A stretch of 45,270 bases of DNA. Origin: an uncultured Ruminococcus sp. Its GTDB lineage: Bacteria > Bacillota > Clostridia > Oscillospirales > Ruminococcaceae. Made by a program: the position numbers and the translations under genes. Below the pieces are notes generated by a model that saw only the letters and a list, made by a program, of their open reading frames with translations, was not told where the DNA came from and did not search any database. Positions within the stretch are counted from its first letter, which is position 1. Every line of letters begins with the position of its first letter. The DNA lies in contig CAJTOG010000010.1 in assembly GCA_910577575.1 (NCBI GenBank), forward strand, positions 1 through 45,270. The letters are read 5' to 3'. Shown here one piece after another: positions 16,993-25,331 of the stretch.

Positions 16993-17525
16993 AAATCTAT
17001 TCAACACGTCATGGGCAGACAGATTATAATAAAGATGAAATAATTCTCGGAGTAACTGATATTCCACTGAATGAAACAGGTATAATACAAGCGGAAATAC
17101 TTGCTGATGAAATCAAAAATATTAATGACATAGATTTTATTATTGCTTCTCCTATGATTCGTGCTAAGACTACTGCAAAAGTTGTTGCTGAAAAGTGCGG
17201 ACTTGAAATTATTATAGATGACCGTCTTCGTGAGTGGGATTATGGTGAGTATGAAGGGAAATCACGCTTTACAGACGGATTTTCAGATAATAAAAAAGAA
17301 TTTGCCGTAAGAATGGGAAGAACGGGAGAGTCACTTTTTCAGCTATGCCATCGGGTTTACTCCATGCTTGATGAGGTTATTGAAAAATATGATGATAAAA
17401 ATATCCTGATAGTAAGTCATGGCGGAATCTGTAGGGTTATAGAAACTTATTTCAACGATATGACTACTGAAAAGTATAGTAATTGGTTTATGGGGAATTG
17501 TCAGCTTATTGAGTATATTGTTTAA
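16989..17525 (+). CDS. Histidine phosphatase family protein
   Basis: This belongs to the phosphoglycerate mutase/histidine phosphatase superfamily. The phosphate-accepting His8 lies in TRHGQT, and the second catalytic His is in VSHGG near the C-terminus. REWDYGEYEG carries the Glu/Asp region usual in these enzymes. At 178 residues it is a short cofactor-independent phosphatase (CobC/PhoE-like); no cobalamin genes are near, so the substrate is unknown. It overlaps recN by 4 bases, so it probably belongs to the same message. Confidence 0.9.
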   Translation: MKIYSTRHGQTDYNKDEIILGVTDIPLNETGIIQAEILADEIKNINDIDFIIASPMIRAKTTAKVVAEKCGLEIIIDDRLREWDYGEYEGKSRFTDGFSDNKKEFAVRMGRTGESLFQLCHRVYSMLDEVIEKYDDKNILIVSHGGICRVIETYFNDMTTEKYSNWFMGNCQLIEYIV

Positions 17526-17538
17526 TCAGAGGTGATTT

Positions 17539-19491
17539 ATGAAAATTGGTGTTGATTATTATCCCGAACGCCGGAGGAGTTCACTGTGGGAGAAAGATGC
17601 TGAAATTATGGCAAGAACGGGAGTAAAACTTATAAGAATAGGTGAATCTGCATGGTCAGAGCTTGAAAGACAGGACGGGGATTTTGATTTTTCATTGCTT
17701 GACAATATTATAAATATTTTTTCTAAATATAAGATAGGTGCAGTTTTATGTGTGCCTACGAATAAACCGCCTGTATGGCTTTATCAAAAATATCCTGAAA
17801 TAATTCAGATTGATTCAGATGGTACAAAAAGAAAAGGTTTATCGGGTAATCGCTGTATAAATTCACCTGTATTTAGAAATTATGCAAAACGTTTGACAGC
17901 ACAGCTTGTTCATCATTTTTCAGTAAACCTTTCGGTTTCAGCATGGCAGATTGATAACGAGCCGGAAGCATATCCATGTTGTTGTAATGTGTGCAAAGAA
18001 AAATTCCGTGAGTGGCTCATTGAAAAATATGATAATCTTGAGAGGATAAATAAAGCAATGGGGACGGATTTAAGTGATATAAAATATATTAGTCCTCCAT
18101 CTGATTATCCTGATTCAGGAAATAATCCTGCGTTATGTCTTGAATGGTATCATTTCAAATCGGATAGTACAGTTGATTTTATTAAAGAAATTATGCTGAT
18201 AATAAAAAGACAGTTTTCTAAGATTCCTGTTACTGTTAGTACACGCTTTAAGGAAAACAGTCCTGATTTTTATACACTTTATGATTCTCTTGATTTTGTT
18301 TCGTATAATAATTATCCGCCTGTGAAAATTTCTGATGATAAAGAGACTGTATATTCTCATGCTTTTGAACTTGATTTAATGCGTGGAATCAATGGTAAAA
18401 ATTTTTGGATTATGGAGCAGTTAAGCGGTCCTGTTTTAGAAAACGGAATCATATCACCAACACCAAAATCGGGAATGATTATGGGCTATTCTTTACAGGC
18501 AATGATACACGGTGCAGATACCGTTATGCATTATTGCTGGCGTACAGCTCTCAGTGGTGAAAATATGTTCAGGCATGGAATATTTGACCATAATAATATA
18601 CCAAACCGCCGCTTTATCGAATTTTCAGAGCTTTGCAGAAAAGCTGTACAGCTTGATATACTTGATAAAACATATGTTATTTCAGATGCGGCTGTTCTTT
18701 ATTCTCCGGAAGTTGACGATATATTTAAGACAGAGCCACAGACAGATGGATTTTCATATATAAATCAGCTTAAACAGTTTCATTCTGCATTTACACGTTT
18801 TGGTGCGAATGTTGATGTTATTCCGCCTGATTCTGATTTAAGCCGCTATAAACTTGTAGTTGCACCTTCATTATATATCAGCAGAAAGTCTGTTACAGAG
18901 AATCTTTATCGCTATGTAATAAACGGAGGAACGCTTGTTCTTACAACAAGAAGCGGTGTTAAAAATGAAAATAATAATTATATTCCTGATATTTTCCCGA
19001 CTGTTTTCAAGGAGCTTATCGGAGCTGAAATAATTGAATACGATGCAATAGGCAAAGAAGAGCGTATAGTCCGTGATTTTATGGGAAATGAATTTAAATG
19101 CAGTCAATGGTGTGATATGCTTCGTACAAATACAGCAAGAGCTTATGCAGAATATAATGACAGTGAATACAGAGGTATGCCTGCTGTTACCTTAAACAGA
19201 TATTGTAAAGGAGTTGCTTATTATGTAGGAGCGATATTAAAATCTGATTTTTATGAAAGCTTTATTTCAAATCTGATGATACAGACAGGAATACCTAAAC
19301 TTAAAGGATTACCAAAAGGTGTTGAAGTTACAACAAGAACAAATGGAAAAGATGAATATATATGTTTTTTCAATAATTCAAAAGAAAATGTTGTAATTTC
19401 GTTCCCTAAACTGATGTACAGTGTTTTTAATTCAATCAGTAAGGACAGACTTGAATTAAAACCGTTTGAAGTTGATATTATAAGAAAGTAG
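17539..19491 (+). CDS. Glycoside hydrolase family 42 beta-galactosidase
   Basis: This is a GH42-type beta-galactosidase, cleaving terminal beta-galactosides. Domain A is a TIM barrel at about residues 1-380. The acid/base is Glu141 in WQIDNEPE, at the same number as in the Thermus A4 enzyme. The likely nucleophile is Glu293 in WIMEQLSG. A Cys cluster (147-149, 152) after the active site resembles the zinc site of the family. A trimerisation-type domain and a small beta domain follow. There is no signal peptide, so it should act in the cytoplasm on imported sugars. It stands between recN/phosphatase and dtd, an odd place for a sugar gene. Confidence 0.93.
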   Translation: MKIGVDYYPERRRSSLWEKDAEIMARTGVKLIRIGESAWSELERQDGDFDFSLLDNIINIFSKYKIGAVLCVPTNKPPVWLYQKYPEIIQIDSDGTKRKGLSGNRCINSPVFRNYAKRLTAQLVHHFSVNLSVSAWQIDNEPEAYPCCCNVCKEKFREWLIEKYDNLERINKAMGTDLSDIKYISPPSDYPDSGNNPALCLEWYHFKSDSTVDFIKEIMLIIKRQFSKIPVTVSTRFKENSPDFYTLYDSLDFVSYNNYPPVKISDDKETVYSHAFELDLMRGINGKNFWIMEQLSGPVLENGIISPTPKSGMIMGYSLQAMIHGADTVMHYCWRTALSGENMFRHGIFDHNNIPNRRFIEFSELCRKAVQLDILDKTYVISDAAVLYSPEVDDIFKTEPQTDGFSYINQLKQFHSAFTRFGANVDVIPPDSDLSRYKLVVAPSLYISRKSVTENLYRYVINGGTLVLTTRSGVKNENNNYIPDIFPTVFKELIGAEIIEYDAIGKEERIVRDFMGNEFKCSQWCDMLRTNTARAYAEYNDSEYRGMPAVTLNRYCKGVAYYVGAILKSDFYESFISNLMIQTGIPKLKGLPKGVEVTTRTNGKDEYICFFNNSKENVVISFPKLMYSVFNSISKDRLELKPFEVDIIRK

Positions 19492-19499
19492 GCTTTTAT

Positions 19500-19955
19500 A
19501 TGAAAATAGTATTGCAGAGAGTTTCTTCGGCAAGTGTTGCTGTTAATGGTGAGATATGCGGAAAAATAGGAAATGGTTATCTTGTTCTTTTAGGAGCAGG
19601 ACAGGGAGATACAGAACAGGATTGTCGGAAACTTGCTGATAAAATGATTAATCTTAGAATTTTTTCTGATGAAAATGATAAAATAAATCTTTCACTAAAC
19701 GATGTAGGCGGAGAACTGCTTGTTGTATCTCAGTTTACATTGTATGCTGATTGTCACAAAGGAAACCGCCCTAACTTCATTCGGGCTGGCAGACCGGATG
19801 AAGCAGAACGGCTTTACAATTATTTTATTGAGTATTGCAGAAATAGTGGTAAGCACGTTGAATCAGGAGTTTTTGGCGCTGATATGAAAGTTGAGCTTGT
19901 GAATGACGGCCCTTTTACAATAGTTTTGAATTGTGAAAACGGAATTATAAGCTGA
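19500..19955 (+). CDS. dtd: D-aminoacyl-tRNA deacylase
   Basis: Dtd hydrolyses D-amino acids (and glycine) from mischarged tRNAs, keeping translation accurate. The family motifs are visible: SQFTLYADCHKGNRP in the middle, and VNDGPFTIVL near the end, which form the active site across the dimer. The length of 151 residues is standard. The ribosome site is weak, and it starts 8 bases after the GH42 stop, so coupling is likely. It is convergent with the penicillin-binding protein gene, with a 10-base gap and no clear terminator. Confidence 0.96.
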   Translation: MKIVLQRVSSASVAVNGEICGKIGNGYLVLLGAGQGDTEQDCRKLADKMINLRIFSDENDKINLSLNDVGGELLVVSQFTLYADCHKGNRPNFIRAGRPDEAERLYNYFIEYCRNSGKHVESGVFGADMKVELVNDGPFTIVLNCENGIIS

Positions 19956-19965
19956 ACCAAGTAAT

Positions 19966-21558
19966 TTATTTTCTGCACATCATAGCGTCGGTAATTTCAC
20001 TGAAAATCGGAGCGGCGGCATCATTTCCATATCCGCCGTCCTCAACAAGTACTGTTATTGCATAGCGTGGAGCACTTGACGGGAAAAATCCGGTAATCCA
20101 TGCATGACAAAGCTCCTCATCATTTTCATCAAATCTTCCTGTCTGTGCCGTGGATGTTTTAGCACCAATCATTACATAATTTGAAGAAGCTTTTGATGTT
20201 CCGTTTTCATAAACTGCTGAAATCATAATTTTACGTAATTCTGCTGACAGTTCAGAAGTCATTATTCTTGATTTCTGGACTTTTTTTTCATTAGCGACTG
20301 TTTTTCCGTCGGCAGTAATTCCGCGTATAAGACTCATCATAATTAATTCTCCGCCGTTTGCTATTGCACAGGTCATCTGATTTATCTGAAGCGGAGTTGC
20401 AGTCAGTTTTCCTTGTCCGAAGGAAAAATTAGCAAGCTCCGCAGGAACAAGTAATTCATCAACAGTTGGAAGAATTCCTGCTGATGAAATCATTCCGGCA
20501 CACAAATAAATTTCTCTTCCAAAGCCGAACGAGAATGCAAGACTTCTGAATTGAGATATATCAAGGCATTTTCCAAGTGAAATAAAATATGGGTTACATG
20601 AATTTGCCATAGCTGTATTTAAATCCTGAATACCATGACCGTTATGTTTATGACAGTTGAAATTCTGTCCCGATACATCACATGAACCTGTACATTCATA
20701 TACATATCCTGAAAAATCAGAGTTTATTCCTGCACAGGCAGTAACAAGCTTAAAAATTGAGCCTACACTATATGAATATAACGCACGGTTAATCATAGGA
20801 CTTTTTTCGTCATTAAGAGATGGTGCTATATCCTGAACATCATAATCCGGAAAACTTGCAAGTCCGAGTATTTCTCCGCTTTTTATATCAGATACAATAA
20901 TTGCACCTTTTTCGATATTTTTTCCGGCTGTTTCACAAATTTGTTGTATTTCACTGTCAAGGGTTGTAACAACTCCAGTTTTCTGTTTGGTACTGCGTAT
21001 TACTGTTTTTCCTTCACCTATGAGAACATGACCGAAACCGTCAGCTGAATAAGTTACACTGTTTTCTGTATTTTCAGTGCGAAGTAGCATATCGTATGCA
21101 TATTCAATTCCTGATGAACCCTTTCCTTCTGAAAGATAGCCGATTACATGAGGGGCAATAATATTTTTTCCGTATCTTTCAGGAATATCAAAAAAAGTAA
21201 GTCCCGCTGAATCAGTTCCTTTTTTTATGCATCTGAATGCAAATGGTTCACCGTTTTTATAATCGTCAGCAAGTTTTTCTTTATTTTCGGCAAGGTCATA
21301 AATTTCTTCAAGAGTAACAGCAGATGGCACAGCAACTGCTATAACTTTATTTCCTGAATTGGTAAGCGGAACAAAATTTCTGTCATATATAGTCCCCTGA
21401 CTGTCGCCAGCGTGAATTGTAACAATCGAACTTTCAGACGCTGTCTGAACATATGTTTTTTCTATGGAAAGCCTAAAATAATTCAGAGAAATTCCGAAAA
21501 ACATCAGAAAAAATATTGCTGTAAGTAAAATTATTCTGTTTTCACATTTTTTTCGCAC
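19966..21558 (-). CDS. Penicillin-binding protein, transpeptidase (PBP2/SpoVD-like)
   Basis: This is a class B-like penicillin-binding protein that cross-links peptidoglycan. A basic start is followed by one membrane helix (about residues 10-29), an N-terminal segment with GTIYDRNFVPL, and the transpeptidase domain. The catalytic Ser267 and Lys270 are in GSIFK; the SxN motif is SCN. The third motif is K467-T468-S469 rather than KTG. The GTG start at 21558 is preferred because AGGGTG lies 6 bases upstream; a GTG 9 bases earlier overlaps that site. The gene diverges from alaS. At 530 residues it is rather short for PBP2 or SpoVD, and no PASTA domain is visible. Confidence 0.88.
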   Translation of the reverse strand: MRKKCENRIILLTAIFFLMFFGISLNYFRLSIEKTYVQTASESSIVTIHAGDSQGTIYDRNFVPLTNSGNKVIAVAVPSAVTLEEIYDLAENKEKLADDYKNGEPFAFRCIKKGTDSAGLTFFDIPERYGKNIIAPHVIGYLSEGKGSSGIEYAYDMLLRTENTENSVTYSADGFGHVLIGEGKTVIRSTKQKTGVVTTLDSEIQQICETAGKNIEKGAIIVSDIKSGEILGLASFPDYDVQDIAPSLNDEKSPMINRALYSYSVGSIFKLVTACAGINSDFSGYVYECTGSCDVSGQNFNCHKHNGHGIQDLNTAMANSCNPYFISLGKCLDISQFRSLAFSFGFGREIYLCAGMISSAGILPTVDELLVPAELANFSFGQGKLTATPLQINQMTCAIANGGELIMMSLIRGITADGKTVANEKKVQKSRIMTSELSAELRKIMISAVYENGTSKASSNYVMIGAKTSTAQTGRFDENDEELCHAWITGFFPSSAPRYAITVLVEDGGYGNDAAAPIFSEITDAMMCRK

Positions 21559-21629
21559 TGAAATCACCCTGATATATTATTTCCTGATAAATCGATTTTA
21601 TTCTTTTGTGTTAAAAAAATAAAAAACAA

Positions 21630-21658
21630 TTGACTTTGTTCTTTTTATGTGATATAAT
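21630..21658 (+). promoter_or_regulatory. Sigma-A type promoter for alaS
   Basis: TTGACT (21630-21635), a 17-base spacer and TATAAT (21653-21658) give a near-consensus promoter about 50 bases upstream of the alaS start. The leader is too short for a T-box, so alaS does not appear to be controlled that way here. Confidence 0.88.
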
Positions 21659-21707
21659 AAATTTCAGAGTTTGAATTTTTAAAGTATTTGAAAAGGAGTA
21701 AAAAATT

Positions 21708-24350
21708 ATGCAATGGACAGGACTTAACGACCTTCGTGAAAAATATCTTTCATTTTTTGAAGGCAAAAACCATACAAGAATGGCAAGTGCTTCGCTTGTT
21801 CCGCAGGGGGATAAAAGTCTGCTTCTTATAAATTCAGGTATGGCTCCATTGAAAAAATATTTTCTCGGACAGGCTGTTCCGCCAAATGTAAGAGTTACAA
21901 CCTGCCAGAAGTGTATAAGAACACCCGATATTGAAAGTGTCGGAAAAACTGCCCGCCATGGTACTTATTTTGAAATGCTCGGTAATTTTTCTTTCGGTGA
22001 TTATTTCAAGACAGATGCTATTTCATGGGCTTGGGAGTTTCTCACAGAAACCCTGGCTATACCTGCGGACCGTCTCTGGATTACTATTTATGAAAGTGAT
22101 GACGAGGCTGAACAGATATGGGAAAACAATATCGGAATATCTCATGACCGTATTATACGTCTTGGTAAAAAGGATAATTTCTGGGAGCATGGTTCAGGTC
22201 CGTGTGGTCCGTGCAGTGAAATTCATTTTGACCGTGTAGGCGGCGGAAGAAAGCTTGACCGTGAAGGTTTTGAAGCAGAGGGCGACAAAGATAATATTAT
22301 TGAAATATGGAATCTTGTTTTCAGTCAGTTTGATAGCGACGGAAACGGAAATTATGCTGAAATGGCAAGCAAGAATATTGACACCGGTATGGGACTTGAA
22401 AGGCTTGCTTGTGTTATGCAGGATGTTGATAATATTTTTGAAGTTGATACCGTTCAGAATATTATGAAGCATATTTCCGGAATTGCAGGAGTTGAATATA
22501 AGACAAATGCAAAAACAGATGTTTCTCTCCGTGTAATTACCGACCATATCAGAAGTACTACTTTTATGGTAGGGGATGGAATTATTCCGTCAAACGAGGG
22601 AAGAGGATATGTTCTCCGCCGTTTGCTCAGACGTGCTGCACGCCATGGCAGACTTTTAGGCATTACACGTCCTTTCCTTTGTGAAGTATGTGAGACTGTT
22701 ATAAATGAAAATTCGGGTGCATATCCTGAACTTGCTGAAAAGCGTGAATATATCAAGAAAATTATCGGTGTTGAGGAAGAAGCGTTTGCTAAAACCATTG
22801 ACAAGGGAACTGAACTTCTCAATGGTTTTACTTCTGCACTTGCTGAATGTGGAAATAATGTTCTTTCAGGTGACGATGCTTTCAAACTTTCTGATACTTA
22901 TGGTTTTCCCATTGACTTGACTGTGGAAATCTGTGAGGAAAAGGGGATTTCTGTTGATATTGACAGATTTGGTATACTTGTTCAGGAACAGCGTGCAAAG
23001 GCTAAAGCTGACCATATTGCAAAGGCTGGTTCTTCATGGGCTGACAGCAGTATAAAAGTTGAAGCTCCGAAAACAGTGTTTACAGGTTATACAAACTTTA
23101 TGGAAACAGATTCAACAATTCTTGCTATTTATAAAGATGGTGTAGAAATAGAGACAGCTACAGAAGGAGATAATGTTGTTATTGTACTTGATAAAACACC
23201 GTTTTATGCTGAAAGCGGTGGACAGTCGGGTGACAGCGGTACAATATTCAAATCTGACAGTGAAGATACGACAGAAATTGAAGATACTATCAAATCTGAA
23301 GGTCATTTTCTGCATATTGCAAGTATAATTCTCGGAAATCTCTCAAAAGGAGATACTGTTACAGCTAAAATTGACGAAAACAAGAGACGAGCTACTATGA
23401 GGAATCATACTGCTGCACATCTTCTTCAGAATGCACTAAGACTTGTTCTCGGTGACCATGTTCATCAGGCAGGACAGCTTGTCAATGAAAAAGCCTGTCG
23501 TTTCGATTTTTCACATTTCAGTTCAATGACTCCTGATGAAATTGCAAGAACAGAAAAAAGAGTAAACGAGATTATTTTCAGTTCATATGAAGTAACTACC
23601 CGTGAAATGCCGATTGAGGAAGCTAAAAAACTCGGTGCCATGGCACTTTTCGGAGAAAAATACGGCGATACCGTAAGAGTGGTTCAGGCTTTTGATTCAG
23701 TTGAATTCTGTGGCGGTACTCATGTATCAAATACCGCTGAAATAGGACCGTTCAGAATCGTTTCAGAGAGTTCTGTCGCATCTGGTGTAAGACGTATTGA
23801 AGCGGTTACAGGTCAGGGGATTCTTGACCTTATAAACGGATATAAAAATACTATTACAGATTCAGCAAGGGCACTTAAACTTGCAAATGTAAATGAACTG
23901 CCTGAAAAATGCATAGCTGTTACTGCTGAACTCAAAGAAAAGGACAAACAGCTTGAAAGTCTTAATCAGCAGGCAGCCAATGCCAAAACATCTGCCATGT
24001 TTGACAATGCGGCTGAAATTGGCAGTGTTAAGGCTGCTGTTTCAAAAATTGACAATATAACTCCTGATGCACTCAGAAAAATGGGCGACAGCGTAAAGGA
24101 CAGACAAGATGATGTTATTGCACTGTTTGCAGGAATTAACGGAGGGAAAGGCACACTTTACTGTGTTTGTACAGATGGAGCAGTTAAAAAAGGTTTGCAT
24201 GCAGGAAAGATTGTACAGAAAATATCAGCTCTTACAGGTGGTAAAGGCGGCGGTCGTCCTGACAGTGCAATGGCTGGTATCGGCGATATTGCTAAAACTG
24301 ATGAGGCCATGGCTGCATTTTCTTCAATTGTCGAAGAGTTTATTAAATAA
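21708..24350 (+). CDS. alaS: Alanyl-tRNA synthetase
   Basis: AlaRS charges tRNA-Ala and edits mischarged Ser/Gly. The class II catalytic core is at the N-terminus (WTGLNDLREKYLSFFEGKNH and GTYFEMLGNFSFGDYFK). The editing domain has HTAAHLLQNALR and the zinc-binding CGGTH. A coiled-coil segment (about residues 730-760) and the C-Ala domain with GGKGGGRPDSAMAG end the protein. At 880 residues it is complete. It has its own promoter, and an AAGGAG site lies before the ATG. Confidence 0.98.
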   Translation: MQWTGLNDLREKYLSFFEGKNHTRMASASLVPQGDKSLLLINSGMAPLKKYFLGQAVPPNVRVTTCQKCIRTPDIESVGKTARHGTYFEMLGNFSFGDYFKTDAISWAWEFLTETLAIPADRLWITIYESDDEAEQIWENNIGISHDRIIRLGKKDNFWEHGSGPCGPCSEIHFDRVGGGRKLDREGFEAEGDKDNIIEIWNLVFSQFDSDGNGNYAEMASKNIDTGMGLERLACVMQDVDNIFEVDTVQNIMKHISGIAGVEYKTNAKTDVSLRVITDHIRSTTFMVGDGIIPSNEGRGYVLRRLLRRAARHGRLLGITRPFLCEVCETVINENSGAYPELAEKREYIKKIIGVEEEAFAKTIDKGTELLNGFTSALAECGNNVLSGDDAFKLSDTYGFPIDLTVEICEEKGISVDIDRFGILVQEQRAKAKADHIAKAGSSWADSSIKVEAPKTVFTGYTNFMETDSTILAIYKDGVEIETATEGDNVVIVLDKTPFYAESGGQSGDSGTIFKSDSEDTTEIEDTIKSEGHFLHIASIILGNLSKGDTVTAKIDENKRRATMRNHTAAHLLQNALRLVLGDHVHQAGQLVNEKACRFDFSHFSSMTPDEIARTEKRVNEIIFSSYEVTTREMPIEEAKKLGAMALFGEKYGDTVRVVQAFDSVEFCGGTHVSNTAEIGPFRIVSESSVASGVRRIEAVTGQGILDLINGYKNTITDSARALKLANVNELPEKCIAVTAELKEKDKQLESLNQQAANAKTSAMFDNAAEIGSVKAAVSKIDNITPDALRKMGDSVKDRQDDVIALFAGINGGKGTLYCVCTDGAVKKGLHAGKIVQKISALTGGKGGGRPDSAMAGIGDIAKTDEAMAAFSSIVEEFIK

Positions 24351-24363
24351 ATTACATTTTTAT

Positions 24364-24387
24364 CTCTCCTGATTTATTTCAGGAGGG
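24364..24387 (+). other. Hairpin in the alaS-HIT gap
   Basis: CTCTCCTGA (24364-24372) and TCAGGAGGG (24379-24387) form a 9-bp stem with one G-U pair and a TTTATT loop. An A-rich sequence follows rather than a T-run, so it is not a standard terminator on the plus strand. It may be an mRNA processing or stability element. Confidence 0.4.
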
Positions 24388-24418
24388 ATAATCAAAATAT
24401 TATTGAAGGAGAAGAATT

Positions 24419-24772
24419 ATGGACTGTTTATTCTGTAAAATAATCAATGGAGAAATTCCGTCAGCAAAAGTCTATGAGGACGAATTTGTATACAGTTTCA
24501 AGGATATTTCACCAATTGCACCTGTTCATTATCTTATTGTTCCAAAACAGCATATCTGTTGTGCAAATGCAATTGATGAGACAAATTCTGCTGTTGTTGC
24601 AAAGATTTTTGAAGCTGCTGCCAAAATTGCAAAGGCTGAGGGAATTGAAAGCTACAGAATTATCAATAACTGTGGTGATGATGCCGGACAGACTGTAAAG
24701 CATCTGCATTTCCATATGCTCGCAGGAGTTAAAATGGGCTGGGGTGCTGAATCACTTGGCAAGACTGAATAA
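24419..24772 (+). CDS. HIT family protein (HINT-like)
   Basis: This is a small histidine-triad nucleotide-binding protein. The nucleotide-binding motif is HLHFHMLAG, near residues 95-103, with the HxHxHxx pattern. The N-terminal CLFCKIINGEIPSAKVYED is typical of the bacterial HINT branch and includes the CxxC pair. The length of 117 residues is normal. HINT proteins hydrolyse nucleoside phosphoramidates, including aminoacyl-AMP, which makes the location after alaS suggestive but not conclusive. GAAGGAGAA precedes the ATG. Confidence 0.95.
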   Translation: MDCLFCKIINGEIPSAKVYEDEFVYSFKDISPIAPVHYLIVPKQHICCANAIDETNSAVVAKIFEAAAKIAKAEGIESYRIINNCGDDAGQTVKHLHFHMLAGVKMGWGAESLGKTE

Positions 24773-24785
24773 GGACGGTATATAT

Positions 24786-25325
24786 ATGTCAGATACTTAC
24801 AGAATGACTATAGCAGGACTTGAGCGTGAACTCATACGTTGTCCGCTTAATGAAAAAACAGATATTGCAGCATTTATAATGTTTTCGGATGTTGAACTTA
24901 CTGTTGCGTCAGCAGAAGAGCTTTTGAAGAAATGTCCTGAATTTGATGTGATTCTTACGGCTGAATCAAAAGGTATACCACTTGGATATGAAATGTCACG
25001 TCAGAGCGGCAAACCATATGTTGTTGCAAGAAAATCCGTAAAGCTTTATATGAGCAATCCTGTAGCTGTTACTGTCAAATCAATTACTACAGCAACTGAA
25101 CAGACTTTATATCTTTCAGCAGAAAAGGCTGAATTAATTAAGGAAAAGAATATTCTTATAGTTGATGACGTGATAAGTACAGGAGAATCTCTTAATGCAC
25201 TTGAAAAGCTTGCTGAAAATGCAGGCGGTAAAATTGCAGCAAAGGCTGCTGTTCTTGCTGAAGGTGATGCAGCAGAAAGAACAGATATTATTTTTCTTGA
25301 GAAACTGCCATTATTCTTTAAATAA
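24786..25325 (+). CDS. Adenine phosphoribosyltransferase-like protein
   Basis: This 179-residue protein has the type I phosphoribosyltransferase fold. The PRPP-binding loop is ILIVDDVISTGESLNAL, and the upstream AESKGIPLGYEMSRQSGKPYVVARKS resembles the APRT pattern. The start is set at the ATG at 24786; an upstream in-frame ATG at 24744 lies inside the HIT gene. An AAGGA site precedes it. The base specificity is not certain: it may be adenine salvage or an orphan branch. It lies 13 bases after the HIT gene. Confidence 0.78.
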   Translation: MSDTYRMTIAGLERELIRCPLNEKTDIAAFIMFSDVELTVASAEELLKKCPEFDVILTAESKGIPLGYEMSRQSGKPYVVARKSVKLYMSNPVAVTVKSITTATEQTLYLSAEKAELIKEKNILIVDDVISTGESLNALEKLAENAGGKIAAKAAVLAEGDAAERTDIIFLEKLPLFFK

Positions 25326-25331
25326 GTAACT

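Noticed and set aside
21568..21707. T-box leader for alaS
   Set aside because: The distance from promoter to start is about 50 bases, too short, and no T-box sequence is seen.
22454..22885. 143-residue minus-strand frame
   Set aside because: Lies fully inside alaS, whose motifs are intact.
24364..24387. Terminator after alaS
   Set aside because: Good stem, but followed by an A-rich sequence, so no U-tract on the plus strand.
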